This document shows positions 20,294-28,002 of a stretch of 36,183 bases of DNA, in pieces. Under the pieces are notes generated by a model. That model searched no databases, was not told the origin of the DNA, and worked only from the letters and a program-made list of their open reading frames with translations. The position numbers and the translations under genes are program-made. How positions within the stretch are numbered: the stretch's first letter is position 1; every line of letters begins with the position of its first letter. The stretch is from a virus, in IMG/VR virus record IMGVR_UViG_3300043436_002769, positions 1 through 36,183 of that record, one strand, 5' to 3'.

Positions 20294-20811
20294 CGACCTG
20301 CCTTCATCGCCTGGTTCAGCGCGTCCGTCTTTTCCTTAGACCCCGCGCTCGAGCCAAAGTAATAGCTGATTATCGCGCCCCATGCAGTACCTAATGTACC
20401 CAACATCACCAGCATGGCCTCGCCGCCGTGCTGAGGCAGGCCGTTGGAGATCATGTAACCCAGCACGCCAAAGAAGCCGAGGGTTACAGCCCCGGCCAAA
20501 GCCTTAGGCGTCCAATCGCCGGTCTTGACCTCCCGCTCCCTGGCGGAAGCCCGATCGGCACTGGCAATGCGCTCCAGGTCGATGTCGAGCTCGCGCATCT
20601 GCACCGCGAAGGATTGCTCGGCTTGCTTCAGCGCCAGCAGCTGCTCTGGGGTGGCTTTGGTTGCGGCTTCAATAAGCTCATCCTCAGTGCCGTCAGGCTT
20701 ACCTAGAAGGGCTTCTGATATGGCGCGGGTTGCCATACCAGCCAAAGGACCGCCAACAGCGTTGGCAATGGACGGAGCAACCGTCTTAACGAGGTTGAGT
20801 AGCGTTTCCAC
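20290..20811 (-). CDS. Holin, three-helix gene-transfer-agent type, 173 aa
   Basis: I place the start at the GTG at 20811 (product METLLNLVKTVAPSIANAVG...) because GGAG sits seven bases upstream and the family opens with APxIANAxGGPLAG. The chain has a central acidic helical region and two C-terminal membrane segments (ALAGAVTLGFFGVLGYM and AMLVMLGTLGTAWGAI), as in the alphaproteobacterial GTA holin family. It releases the endolysin at lysis. An upstream in-frame ATG at 20931 would add a third hydrophobic segment but overlaps the preceding gene by 146 bp. Confidence 0.82.
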   Translation of the reverse strand: METLLNLVKTVAPSIANAVGGPLAGMATRAISEALLGKPDGTEDELIEAATKATPEQLLALKQAEQSFAVQMRELDIDLERIASADRASAREREVKTGDWTPKALAGAVTLGFFGVLGYMISNGLPQHGGEAMLVMLGTLGTAWGAIISYYFGSSAGSKEKTDALNQAMKAGR

Positions 20812-21277
20812 CGCGGCTCTCCAGTAGCGCCAGGCGCCGTTCAAGATCGTTGGTAACGCGCGTAAGATCAGCGCGAATAGAAGCACGAGCAGCAGCTGCA
20901 TCAGCTGCCATCTCCAACCTGCTGCGCTCAATACCAGCCATGGATTTTTCTCTATCCAATGTCATATTGCCGCGAGCAATAGCAGCATCCCGCTCGACCT
21001 GATCAATACGCTGTGTCAGTTGTTCCCTGATTTGCGCCATGTCGATAGTCGTACCTTGCGGCGGGATGGCTCGATTGTCTTGTGTCACCACCACCGCCAC
21101 ACGCGATTTAAGAATGGTGATTTCCTGATTGGCAGACGACAGCGAGGTCATCAGGTACACCACGCAGGAAAAAAGGATCGGGACAGCAGCGAAGACGACT
21201 TTCTCGATTAACGCCCCCTTGGATGCGTTAGCCGCCATTTGCTCAGACATTTGGGCCTGTTTGGCTGCGTCTGACAT
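20786..21277 (-). CDS. Membrane-anchored coiled-coil protein, spanin-like, 163 aa
   Basis: The start at 21277 (MSDAAKQAQMSEQM...) has AAGGG eight bases upstream. A membrane helix (residues ~25-45, VVFAAVPILFSCVVYLM) is followed by a long charged helical segment (REQLTQRIDQVERDAAIARG onward). This is the layout of an Rz-type inner-membrane spanin, although no Rz family motif is seen and no Rz1 lipoprotein was found. It lies in the lysis cassette immediately upstream of the holin. Confidence 0.68.
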   Translation of the reverse strand: MSDAAKQAQMSEQMAANASKGALIEKVVFAAVPILFSCVVYLMTSLSSANQEITILKSRVAVVVTQDNRAIPPQGTTIDMAQIREQLTQRIDQVERDAAIARGNMTLDREKSMAGIERSRLEMAADAAAARASIRADLTRVTNDLERRLALLESRGGNATQPR

Positions 21278-21281
21278 GGCG

Positions 21282-21515
21282 CTAACCCTTATCTGCTTTT
21301 CTTTCAAGGCGCTCAAAGATTGCTTTCAACATGTCTTTGAGCTCTTGAATGTCTGACTTGTAGTCGTCCTTAGTCACATACTTGGTGTGGATCTCGCGCT
21401 CGATCTCCTTCATGTCACCTTGAAGGGATCGCACGCTTTCCCACAACACTTTAAGGATCCAACCTGCAGCAGCGCCGCTGACCCCGACGATGATGTTGTA
21501 GAGATCTTGCGACAT
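21282..21515 (-). CDS. Small membrane / coiled-coil protein of the lysis cassette, 77 aa
   Basis: A short N-terminal hydrophobic helix (NIIVGVSGAAAGWILKVLW) is followed by a charged coiled coil (LQGDMKEIEREIHTKYVTKD and onward). Proteins of this shape beside holins are haemolysin XhlA-like or spanin components. No exact family is recognised. It lies four bases upstream of the 163-aa protein and belongs to the same lysis set. Confidence 0.65.
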   Translation of the reverse strand: MSQDLYNIIVGVSGAAAGWILKVLWESVRSLQGDMKEIEREIHTKYVTKDDYKSDIQELKDMLKAIFERLERKADKG

Positions 21516-21535
21516 CGCTCATAAGGATCCTTCTA

Positions 21536-21769
21536 TTACAAACCCAAGGCGGCCTTCAGCTCTTCTGTCGAAGAAGCCGCGTCGATGACGTTTTGCATGA
21601 CCGCATACTTGTCACGGATCGCCTGGCGCGCAGCTTCCGCCTCTGCTTCCGCAACGCCGGGGATGCGCTTGGCGATCACCTCGTCGTGCGGAGCAAACTC
21701 TGTAGCTCGGGCCTGACGACGCATGTCGTGCGCAATGGATTTGGCCTTATCAATGTTCACCGTAATCAT
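21536..21769 (-). CDS. Tail-fibre assembly / chaperone-like protein, 77 aa
   Basis: The start at 21769 (MITVNIDKAKSIAHDMRRQA...) overlaps the previous stop as ATGA. Residues include TVNIDKAKSIAHDMRRQAR, then PGVAEAEAEAARQAIRDKYA and a helical end STEELKAALGL. Such short helical proteins regularly follow tail-fibre genes and help fibre assembly (DUF4376-like context). The function is inferred from this position and similar gene pairs. Confidence 0.65.
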   Translation of the reverse strand: MITVNIDKAKSIAHDMRRQARATEFAPHDEVIAKRIPGVAEAEAEAARQAIRDKYAVMQNVIDAASSTEELKAALGL

Positions 21770-21957
21770 TCGCTGTACTCCCAAGCACCACGGAAAGTGC
21801 GGTCTGCTGGAATGTCATCGACATCCACGATCTTGAATGGCTTACCCTCAGGCACATCCTTGGCGGCGATTTCTTCAATCGTCAGCCCGCACTCGGGCGC
21901 AGGGATGATGACGGCGACACCGCCTTCGTCTGTGGGATAAATGATGCGTTGGTTCAT
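21766..21957 (-). CDS. Small tail-fibre-associated protein, 63 aa
   Basis: MNQRIIYPTDEGGVAVIIPA, then CGLTIEEIAAKDVPEGKPFK and a final DRTFRGAWEYSE. It looks like a compact beta/alpha protein that follows the fibre gene in many phages and precedes the helical chaperone. Presumed accessory to fibre assembly. The ORF starts 9 bp after the fibre stop and overlaps the next gene as ATGA. Confidence 0.68.
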   Translation of the reverse strand: MNQRIIYPTDEGGVAVIIPAPECGLTIEEIAAKDVPEGKPFKIVDVDDIPADRTFRGAWEYSE

Positions 21958-21966
21958 TTTGCGCTC

Positions 21967-23430
21967 CTAGCGAACGATCGCGACAATCACGGTCGATGAA
22001 TCGACCCTGCCCGTCCCATAGCTTTGATTGGGGTCTTCGTTGGAGACTTGCACGCTCCCGGTTGCCAGACTTGTATTGTTGATAGCAGTGATTCTGTTAT
22101 TGCTGGACTGAGCATTGTTCATCGCAAGAACGGCGTAATTTACGTCTGGCATGCTCGCTGTAAAGTTGACCGTATATAGGCCCACTCCGTTATCAGTAAT
22201 CGAGCTAACGTTTCCGCTGGCCCTAATCGCTACAGTCCCTGTGCCATTGAAATTGACCCACGCCCGGCAACCATAGGCCACTGCGACGGAACCGTAACCG
22301 GAATTGAACTTTAGATTGCCCGACGTATCGAGCTCCATCGCAAGCGTGGCGCCATTGATACCCCACACATGGGAACGCGCCTGATAGGCAGCATTAGCAA
22401 AGTTGGACGCACCGGAATCGGTAGCCTTCATGGCTACGACATCAACAGCAGCACCTGAAGACGAAGAGCGCGCCACAAAAGCACCGTAACCATTGGCGAC
22501 AATATCGACACGGCCTGCGGGCGCATTAGTCCCGACACCTAAATTGCCGCTGCTGTCGATGCGCATGCGTTCGGCATTGTTTGTGCCAAATAACATGGGG
22601 TGATTGGTAAATGTATTTAGGTACGAATAGCCGTTATTGGCGTCGAGATAAACACTCGTCGTCCCATTGCGTGTTTGAATAATTGTGGATGTCGTTCCAG
22701 CGGAAGCAACATCCAATTTCCCAGCCGGCGAACTCGTCCCAATCCCGACGTTGCCGCTAACGTCGATGCGCATACGTTCGGCTGGAGAAAACGTGCCAGT
22801 GCCAAACGTCATATCCCCGCCAGCAGAGGAGGAAACGTAGTTGTGGTTGGTGGCACTGACGTAATACGGATAAAACTTGGCGCCCGTATTTACAAGGGAG
22901 AAGTTTCCAACAACGGCCAATTTTGAGTCGTAAGTGCCAGGCGAACTCGTCCCAATCCCCACGTTGCCGCTGGCGTCCTTGTAGATCTGCCCACTACCGA
23001 CATTGATTACCGACGTGTCGCCGGTAAAGCCATTGATCGCCGGATTGGTCAGAGTTTTGTTTGTCAGCGTCTGCGTTGTGCCTGTGCCGACGAGCGTCGT
23101 GTCCGCATCCGGGAGCGTAAAGGTGCGGGTCGTCCCTGTTGTGATTGAAGCCGCGCTGAACTTGGCGATTTTTGTCGCGTCGGTCCCGTCCTTGAATGAC
23201 GTATTACCCGCGCCGAGATTGACGGTAGCGGCCGTGGCGGTAAGCGTTCCTGCCACCGAAAGCGTCTTACCGGACCCGACATTCAAACCGACAGACGTAC
23301 CAGAACCGGCGGCCGCGAAGACCGCGTCGACTTTGTCCCAGTCTTCGTTGGTCTTGGTCCCCCAGGTGTCGCGCGACGCGCCGACCTCGGGCTTGGTCAG
23401 ATTAAGGTTCGTCGTGTAGGTATCGGCCAT
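21967..23430 (-). CDS. Tail fibre / receptor-binding protein, 487 aa
   Basis: The N-terminus MADTYTTNLNLTKPEVGASR contains a short TTNLNLTKPEVG attachment motif common in phage fibres. Residues ~120-330 carry repeats of ERMRID-SGN(V/L)G(I/V)GTxxPAG, a classic fibre repeat that stacks along a trimer axis. The C-terminal ~130 residues are beta-rich without the repeat and probably form the receptor-binding tip. It is followed by two small fibre-assembly genes. No enzymatic spike motif is evident. Confidence 0.82.
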   Translation of the reverse strand: MADTYTTNLNLTKPEVGASRDTWGTKTNEDWDKVDAVFAAAGSGTSVGLNVGSGKTLSVAGTLTATAATVNLGAGNTSFKDGTDATKIAKFSAASITTGTTRTFTLPDADTTLVGTGTTQTLTNKTLTNPAINGFTGDTSVINVGSGQIYKDASGNVGIGTSSPGTYDSKLAVVGNFSLVNTGAKFYPYYVSATNHNYVSSSAGGDMTFGTGTFSPAERMRIDVSGNVGIGTSSPAGKLDVASAGTTSTIIQTRNGTTSVYLDANNGYSYLNTFTNHPMLFGTNNAERMRIDSSGNLGVGTNAPAGRVDIVANGYGAFVARSSSSGAAVDVVAMKATDSGASNFANAAYQARSHVWGINGATLAMELDTSGNLKFNSGYGSVAVAYGCRAWVNFNGTGTVAIRASGNVSSITDNGVGLYTVNFTASMPDVNYAVLAMNNAQSSNNRITAINNTSLATGSVQVSNEDPNQSYGTGRVDSSTVIVAIVR

Positions 23431-23440
23431 CAGGTGCCTC

Positions 23441-24325
23441 CTAATTCAGTACGTTCCACGTCGGTGACGACGTGGGCTTTGGTGTCCAGGTCTCCGAGGC
23501 AGGGCTCGTCGGCGTCCAGGTCTCGGGGGAGACTGGATTGAGCGTCCAGACCTCAGAAAGGGGGCTCGTCGGTGACCAGGTTTCAGGAGAAACCGGCTCC
23601 GGCTCCCACAAGTACCTCGCATTGGCTGTCATCGCGGAGGTAATCACAATCGTCTCTGCCCCTGCTCTCACCCGCAGCACAGCTGCCGTCATGTCTGAGG
23701 AAGCCGGGATAGTTTCTAGGGCAGAAAAGACCGCATTGCCAAGGAAAATCGCATTCGACTGAGCGGCGATCGTCTCGGCGGCGAGCCTCACGCGCTGCGC
23801 ATCTGCCGTCATGCCGGAGGTCGCGGAGAACGTCGCGCTGTCGAGGAAGACGACGTATCCGTCAGCCGTGGCGTCCGAGGTCGAGGCCCCGGTGCCGCTG
23901 ACCTGCCTCACGGCCTGGCCGTTGAAAGAGGCCGCAGACTGCACCGCGATCGTCTCGGAGACCTCGCGCACCCTCTGCCCGGCCGCGGTCAGGTTTGCCG
24001 CCGCCGCAATGGTCATGGCCGCCAGCTCGGTATTCGACGCGGCCGCCATCATCGAAGACGTCGCCGCATCCAGCCAGGAAGCCGTTATGACGCGTGTGAC
24101 GCTGGCTGTAGCGCCAGATGAGCAGGCGATCGTTTCACTTGCCACCGCAATCTTGATCGCGGTGGCTGCTAAATTAGACGAGACGGCGCAAGTAGCAGAG
24201 ACCGTCTTAATCTTTGCCGCTGCGGCGGTGAGATTAGACGTCGCGGCGATGGTCTCCGAGACCTCCAGCACATAGCCGGAGCCATAGAGACCTTCGCCGT
24301 AATCTGCGACGCCGTAGTCAGCCAT
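23441..24325 (-). CDS. Exact-period repeat virion protein (fibre/tail-like), 294 aa
   Basis: After a 22-residue Tyr/Gly-rich start (MADYGVADYGEGLYG) come eleven tandem repeats of exactly 20 residues (23-242), consensus S/A-ETIA-x-x-S-x-x-TA-x-x-x-x-VR-x-x, followed by five repeats of 10 residues based on SPETWTP (243-292). There are no insertions or deletions between repeats. Proteins of this kind usually form long beta-helices or rods, so this may be a fibre shaft or tape. Its start motif DYGExLYG recurs in the nozzle protein (AYDYGELLYG). No family is recognised. Confidence 0.75.
   Translation of the reverse strand: MADYGVADYGEGLYGSGYVLEVSETIAATSNLTAAAAKIKTVSATCAVSSNLAATAIKIAVASETIACSSGATASVTRVITASWLDAATSSMMAAASNTELAAMTIAAAANLTAAGQRVREVSETIAVQSAASFNGQAVRQVSGTGASTSDATADGYVVFLDSATFSATSGMTADAQRVRLAAETIAAQSNAIFLGNAVFSALETIPASSDMTAAVLRVRAGAETIVITSAMTANARYLWEPEPVSPETWSPTSPLSEVWTLNPVSPETWTPTSPASETWTPKPTSSPTWNVLN
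23600..24259 (-). repeat. Eleven 60-bp protein-coding tandem repeats
   Basis: The coding sequence repeats with a strict 60-nt (20-residue) period over 660 bp. The DNA copies are well diverged, so only the protein period is clear. Examples: SETIAATSNLTAAAAKIKTV and AETIVITSAMTANARYLWEP. Confidence 0.85.
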
Positions 24326-24331
24326 GGGCTA

Positions 24332-24724
24332 TCAGTCCAGCGTCAGGTCGAGAGCGCCGGCGTTGAAGCGCAGCACGTCGCCGCTGTCGATCGTCTTGGA
24401 CGTGTCGAGGTTGGCGAAGGCCAGCATGTTGCCGGAGGTCGAAGCGTCGTAAATCGCGGCCGCAACGACCGTCCCCCAGGACGCTGTCGCCGTCGGGAAC
24501 TCGATCGCGGCGCTGTTCGTTGCCTCGGTGGGCGCAGTGCCGGAGACCGTGAAGGTCGCCGCCTGGCGCGCGTAGGATCCGCCAGACACCTCAGTGCCTC
24601 CACCGCCTTCGCCAGGCGCCACGGTGTAGAGGGCGATGTACCACGACGTCGGGCGCGTTGCGCTTCCGGTCGTCAGCAGCCATGTCAGAACAAGGTTTTC
24701 ACCGTAGTTTGAAAAGCCAGCCAT
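24332..24724 (-). CDS. Small virion/tail protein (Gp80-like), 130 aa
   Basis: NYGENLVLTWLLTTGSATRP and SWYIALYTVAPGEGGGGTEV are the opening of a common small phage protein annotated as tail or decoration protein. The rest is beta-rich (YARQAATFTVSG, AAIEFPTATASWG). It shares NYGEN/DYGE-like phrases with its neighbour. The start is adjacent to the adaptor stop. The family name is uncertain, but the virion role is likely. Confidence 0.72.
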   Translation of the reverse strand: MAGFSNYGENLVLTWLLTTGSATRPTSWYIALYTVAPGEGGGGTEVSGGSYARQAATFTVSGTAPTEATNSAAIEFPTATASWGTVVAAAIYDASTSGNMLAFANLDTSKTIDSGDVLRFNAGALDLTLD

Positions 24725-25341
24725 TAGTAGAACCTCCTGGTGCGAGCCACCAACGGAGAGCCGCTGGTGAGCGATTTCTGGGCTTCATCATTGAGGGCCT
24801 GCACGCGCCCGCTGTAGAACGACCCAAACACAGCAATGCGCTGATCGTCCACAAGAAACGGCGCGGCATGCGTCAGCGCGCCATAGAGGTAAACATCCGG
24901 CGCCTTGGTCAGCAGCCAGTTGGTCGTATTGCTGTCGGAGAGGGCCGGGATCTTCCCGTAGTAAATCATCTCGATGTCGACGTCGTCAGACGGTGCCGGC
25001 ACGAGCTCGATCGCGCCATTCATGAGCGAGTAGGCCGCGACACGCTCATAGCGCCGCTCCTTCACGATGATGTCCGCCTCGTCCAGCGTCACAAAACGCA
25101 GGGGGCTCGTACCGTCGACGATCTGCAGGTTGATGGCTTCAAGCCAATCGCTGGGCAGCTGCACGAACTCGTTGTCGCTCGTCGCCTCGGCGCGGACGAT
25201 CTGCTCTCGGCAGCGCAGCCGCGTGTTCAGATCTGCCTCGCAGAACTGAATAAACATCGGGATCTGCGCCGTCAGATCTTGACGGTTCAGATAGTCCGCG
25301 ATCGAGCTCTGGAGCGTCGCGTAATTCGTGATCGTCGCCAT
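24724..25341 (-). CDS. Head-tail adaptor (SU10/P22-type connector), 205 aa
   Basis: The start at 25341 (MATITNYATLQSSIADYLNR...) overlaps the previous stop (TGATG). Phrases FIQFCEADLNTRLRCREQIV, LPSDWLEAINLQI and the helical opening match the adaptor family that sits between portal and tail in SU10/P22-like podoviruses. The longer ORF to 25395 reads back into the preceding gene. It lies two genes downstream of the capsid protein, as in related phages. Confidence 0.8.
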   Translation of the reverse strand: MATITNYATLQSSIADYLNRQDLTAQIPMFIQFCEADLNTRLRCREQIVRAEATSDNEFVQLPSDWLEAINLQIVDGTSPLRFVTLDEADIIVKERRYERVAAYSLMNGAIELVPAPSDDVDIEMIYYGKIPALSDSNTTNWLLTKAPDVYLYGALTHAAPFLVDDQRIAVFGSFYSGRVQALNDEAQKSLTSGSPLVARTRRFY

Positions 25342-25667
25342 CAGCTTTTCATCCAATGCGTGCGATAGGGTTGAGCCTCTTCGCTCGAAAGCCACTTACG
25401 CATAGCGGGCCGATCGTCGAGGATGCCCCTCTGCTTGAGATCCAGATAGACCATCATCGGAAGGCTCGCGACCTTGACCATGTCGCCGCTCTTCTGCGTG
25501 CGAGAGGTCTCGTTCATCTCGGCCCTGGCGCGCTCTGCAATGGTGTCGATCTCGCAGGTGGTCTCGAACACCAGCTTCTGATCAGACGTGATGTGCATCT
25601 TCTGCAGCGTTCCGGTCAGGCTGTCGTAAGCCAGGTTGAACGAAGCAGGAGCGTATTCGTCAGCCAT
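25341..25667 (-). CDS. Small capsid-associated protein, 108 aa
   Basis: The mixed helix/strand sequence FNLAYDSLTGTLQKMHITSD, then TIAERARAEMNETSRTQKSG and WLSSEEAQPYRTHWMKS. No recognised motif. It lies between the capsid protein and the adaptor, where podoviruses encode a small head or decoration protein. A ribosome site (AGGAAA) precedes the start; a strong hairpin lies between it and the capsid gene. Confidence 0.7.
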   Translation of the reverse strand: MADEYAPASFNLAYDSLTGTLQKMHITSDQKLVFETTCEIDTIAERARAEMNETSRTQKSGDMVKVASLPMMVYLDLKQRGILDDRPAMRKWLSSEEAQPYRTHWMKS

Positions 25668-25687
25668 TTGCGTTTCCTACACAAGCT

Positions 25688-25711
25688 GGAGGGCGCCTCG
25701 CGGCGCCCTCC
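25688..25711. other. GNRA-capped hairpin just after the capsid gene
   Basis: GGAGGGCGCC (25688-25697) pairs with GGCGCCCTCC (25702-25711). On the transcribed minus strand the loop is GCGA, a GNRA tetraloop. It starts 8 bp after the capsid stop and is not followed by a U-run. Likely a processing or attenuation structure lowering expression of genes below the capsid protein. Confidence 0.65.
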
Positions 25712-25719
25712 TTCTCTTA

Positions 25720-26700
25720 TCACGACGGGATAAGGTTTGCGATAACCGCGTGAGCCTTTTGGCTCTTAATACGCAGGCCGTATTCCACGACCATTTCCTT
25801 CTTGTCGCTGTCGCCGGTCTTGGCGATGTCGAAAGTGCGGAACGGACGCAGGTAGGCCACGGACGCGTATTCCGGGTCCAGCACGAAGGCGAAATTGCCC
25901 GGCTGGAAGCGGTTCGGCACGATGGCAACCTCACCGAAATCGGAGAGGTACACGTCAGCCGTAGCGACAATCGCAACCGGCTTCACCTGGTTGTAGGTGA
26001 CGCGGTTCGGCGCGATGCCGACGAAGGAAGACGCGACGGTCTTGTTGTAGGCGTTCACCATGAACACCTTCGGATCGCCACCCTCGGTCCAGACTTGCTG
26101 GATCGCGGTCTTCAGCATGGTTTCCGTCAGCGCCACGTCGGTCGAGGTCGAGAGACCCGTCCAGGCGGTGTCGGGATAGCCGTTGCCATTGGCACCAGAC
26201 ATCGCGGACACAGTCGCCGCATTGGCCTGGTAGTTGTAGAGCAGCCAGGTCGGCAGACCAGCGGTCTTGCGAGCCGTGCTGTTGTTGCCAGCCACACCAG
26301 CTTGGTTGCTGAGGAGGATGGCTTCCATGTCGCGCTTCAGCTCTTTCGCCTTCTTCGCGGTCTCGTAAGCCATTAGGGTGCGCATCCCTGCGGTGTTCAC
26401 CGCATCGGCCGTGCCAGACACAGAGACCACCTTCTTGGAGATCTGCGTGTAGTTGGCAACGCGCACCGTCGCCACGAAATCGGCGTCGCCGGCGTCAGCG
26501 CCTTCAATCACCGCGTTCGTGGTGTCAGCCGCGGACAGCTCGTCCGTCTGCCACTCGAAGTAGGTGTTCTCGGCCGTGTCACGCCCGACGTTGGACATGA
26601 AGGGCGTGTCGACGGGGCTGATGTCGTAGATGATGTTCGACAGGTCTTCGCGGATCGCGTTGACGTTGTCGTAGGTTGTCGCTTTTGTAACCGCGGTCAT
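25720..26700 (-). CDS. Major capsid protein, SU10/DUF5309 type, 326 aa
   Basis: The sequence has the SU10-like HK97-fold pattern: ATTYDNVNAIREDLSNIIYD at the N-terminus, ISPVDTPFMSNVGRDTAENT, then QTDELSAADTTNAVIEGADA and ISKKVVSVSGTADAVNTAG. It forms the icosahedral shell, guided by the upstream scaffold. Its length (326 aa) is typical. It follows the scaffold by 6 bp and is followed by a strong hairpin, consistent with high expression. No prohead protease is apparent in the operon. Confidence 0.9.
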   Translation of the reverse strand: MTAVTKATTYDNVNAIREDLSNIIYDISPVDTPFMSNVGRDTAENTYFEWQTDELSAADTTNAVIEGADAGDADFVATVRVANYTQISKKVVSVSGTADAVNTAGMRTLMAYETAKKAKELKRDMEAILLSNQAGVAGNNSTARKTAGLPTWLLYNYQANAATVSAMSGANGNGYPDTAWTGLSTSTDVALTETMLKTAIQQVWTEGGDPKVFMVNAYNKTVASSFVGIAPNRVTYNQVKPVAIVATADVYLSDFGEVAIVPNRFQPGNFAFVLDPEYASVAYLRPFRTFDIAKTGDSDKKEMVVEYGLRIKSQKAHAVIANLIPS

Positions 26701-26706
26701 AGCGGG

Positions 26707-27729
26707 TTATCTCCTGTTATCGAGTAGACCGAATAGCCGCGCCGCATCTTCGGCGCGACCGCTTGCTTTGAGACGCTGTCTCATTCGCTGGACATCGGTC
26801 GCCTGTTTCGGAGAGGAAGCATTCGACCCGGCCCTCATTGGCTTCGGTCCTTGGCCCTGCGTGGGCTTTGGCCGGTTAGCCATAAGAGCGTCGTATCGAC
26901 GCGCCTTTTCAAGCACTAGAACCGCTCGTGGGTCATACGCCTGCGCCAATTCTTCTTCTGAATAGCCGATCGTCTGGCCATACTCGCGAAGGTTATTGCG
27001 CGCCGCGTTCCACTTAGCCTGGTCCTTCCACTCCGGCATCTTCTCGAGCAGGAACTGACGTCCCTCCTCGACCTGCTGCCGTAGCGCGGCTTGCTCCTGA
27101 TGAGAGGCAATTGCGGCCAGACGTTCCTGCTCGGCTCTCGTCGCGGCCAGGCGCTCCCTATAGTCGCGCCACTGCTTCTCAACAATCGGGAAATTGAGAG
27201 GATCCTCTCGGTGCAGCTGTTCCCAGTTAGGCTCCTGCGGCTGCATCTGCTCGAGCTGCTGCCTTAAAGCCCCCAGGAGTTGGCCGTACTGAGCCCGCTC
27301 CACTTCCACTTGCTGGCGATCCGCTTGAAATGCCACAGCCTCATCACGAAGCCGCTGCATCTTCCGCGAATAATCGGACTGCCTCTGGTAGCCGTCTAAA
27401 GCTTCCTTCAGCGTGACCTGCTGGGTCTTGCCGTCGATCTTGACGGTGACCAGCGTGTCAGGCTTCAGGCCGCCCTCGGCCTCCCCTTCAGTGTCCTCGA
27501 CTTCCCCAGAACCCTCACCCTCAGATGACGCGGATTGATCCGCTGCCTCGTCACCCTCGGGCATAGTCTCATCGCCCAGGTCCGCCGACGCCTCAGTCTG
27601 CTCGACTGCGGCAGAAGCCCCCTTAGTCCTTCCGGCGCTGGGTTCGGGGTCTCCCCCTCCCAGGATGCTGGAAATACGGTCAGCTGCTTCTGTCAAACCG
27701 ATTTCGCTTGGCTGCGATTGCTCGGCCAT
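26707..27729 (-). CDS. Scaffold protein, 340 aa
   Basis: An acidic N-terminal half rich in Glu/Ser/Gly (EGDEAADQSASSEGEGSGEV), then TLVTVKIDGKTQQVTLKEAL (a beta strand cap) and a long coiled-coil region (QRLRDEAVAFQADRQQVEVE through EQERLAAIASHQEQAAL). It ends in a basic KASGRAEDAARLFGLLDNRR. Such acidic/coil/basic-tail layouts directly upstream of the capsid gene are typical scaffolds, whose basic C-terminus binds the capsid protein. Confidence 0.82.
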   Translation of the reverse strand: MAEQSQPSEIGLTEAADRISSILGGGDPEPSAGRTKGASAAVEQTEASADLGDETMPEGDEAADQSASSEGEGSGEVEDTEGEAEGGLKPDTLVTVKIDGKTQQVTLKEALDGYQRQSDYSRKMQRLRDEAVAFQADRQQVEVERAQYGQLLGALRQQLEQMQPQEPNWEQLHREDPLNFPIVEKQWRDYRERLAATRAEQERLAAIASHQEQAALRQQVEEGRQFLLEKMPEWKDQAKWNAARNNLREYGQTIGYSEEELAQAYDPRAVLVLEKARRYDALMANRPKPTQGQGPKPMRAGSNASSPKQATDVQRMRQRLKASGRAEDAARLFGLLDNRR

Positions 27730-27735
27730 GAATTA

Positions 27736-28002
27736 TTACTCCTTTCGGGACGCCGTTTTCAAGCGTCGATTGAACTGCGTCACGCTTGGCTCCAAGGCCA
27801 AAACCTCGAGCTGCTGTCTGAACGCAATTACGGCGCGCACCATGTGATACGCATCGTCTCTTTTGCCCGCCTCATCGGGGGCCGAAAGCATCCACTCGGC
27901 CACATAGCGCGCCTCGAGGCGCTTAAGCACCTCCTGCGCCGCTCCGTCGCGGTGGAGAGCCCCAGCTGCGCGCCAGAGCTCCTCTTGCTCGTATGTAGAC
28001 AT
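27736..28002 (-). CDS. Small virion-operon protein, 88 aa
   Basis: A helical 88-residue protein (MSTYEQEELWRAAGALHRDG...). The ATG at 28002 overlaps the portal stop as TGATG; a GTG at 28005 is an alternative with GTGA overlap. Contains KRLEARYVAEWMLSAPDEAG and AVIAFRQQLEVLALEPS. A similar small helical protein precedes the scaffold in several podoviruses. Function unknown. Confidence 0.68.
   Translation of the reverse strand: MSTYEQEELWRAAGALHRDGAAQEVLKRLEARYVAEWMLSAPDEAGKRDDAYHMVRAVIAFRQQLEVLALEPSVTQFNRRLKTASRKE

Noticed and set aside
25688-25711. Rho-independent terminator for the capsid transcript
   Set aside because: The stem is strong but no U-run follows on the minus strand; essential virion genes lie downstream in the same direction.
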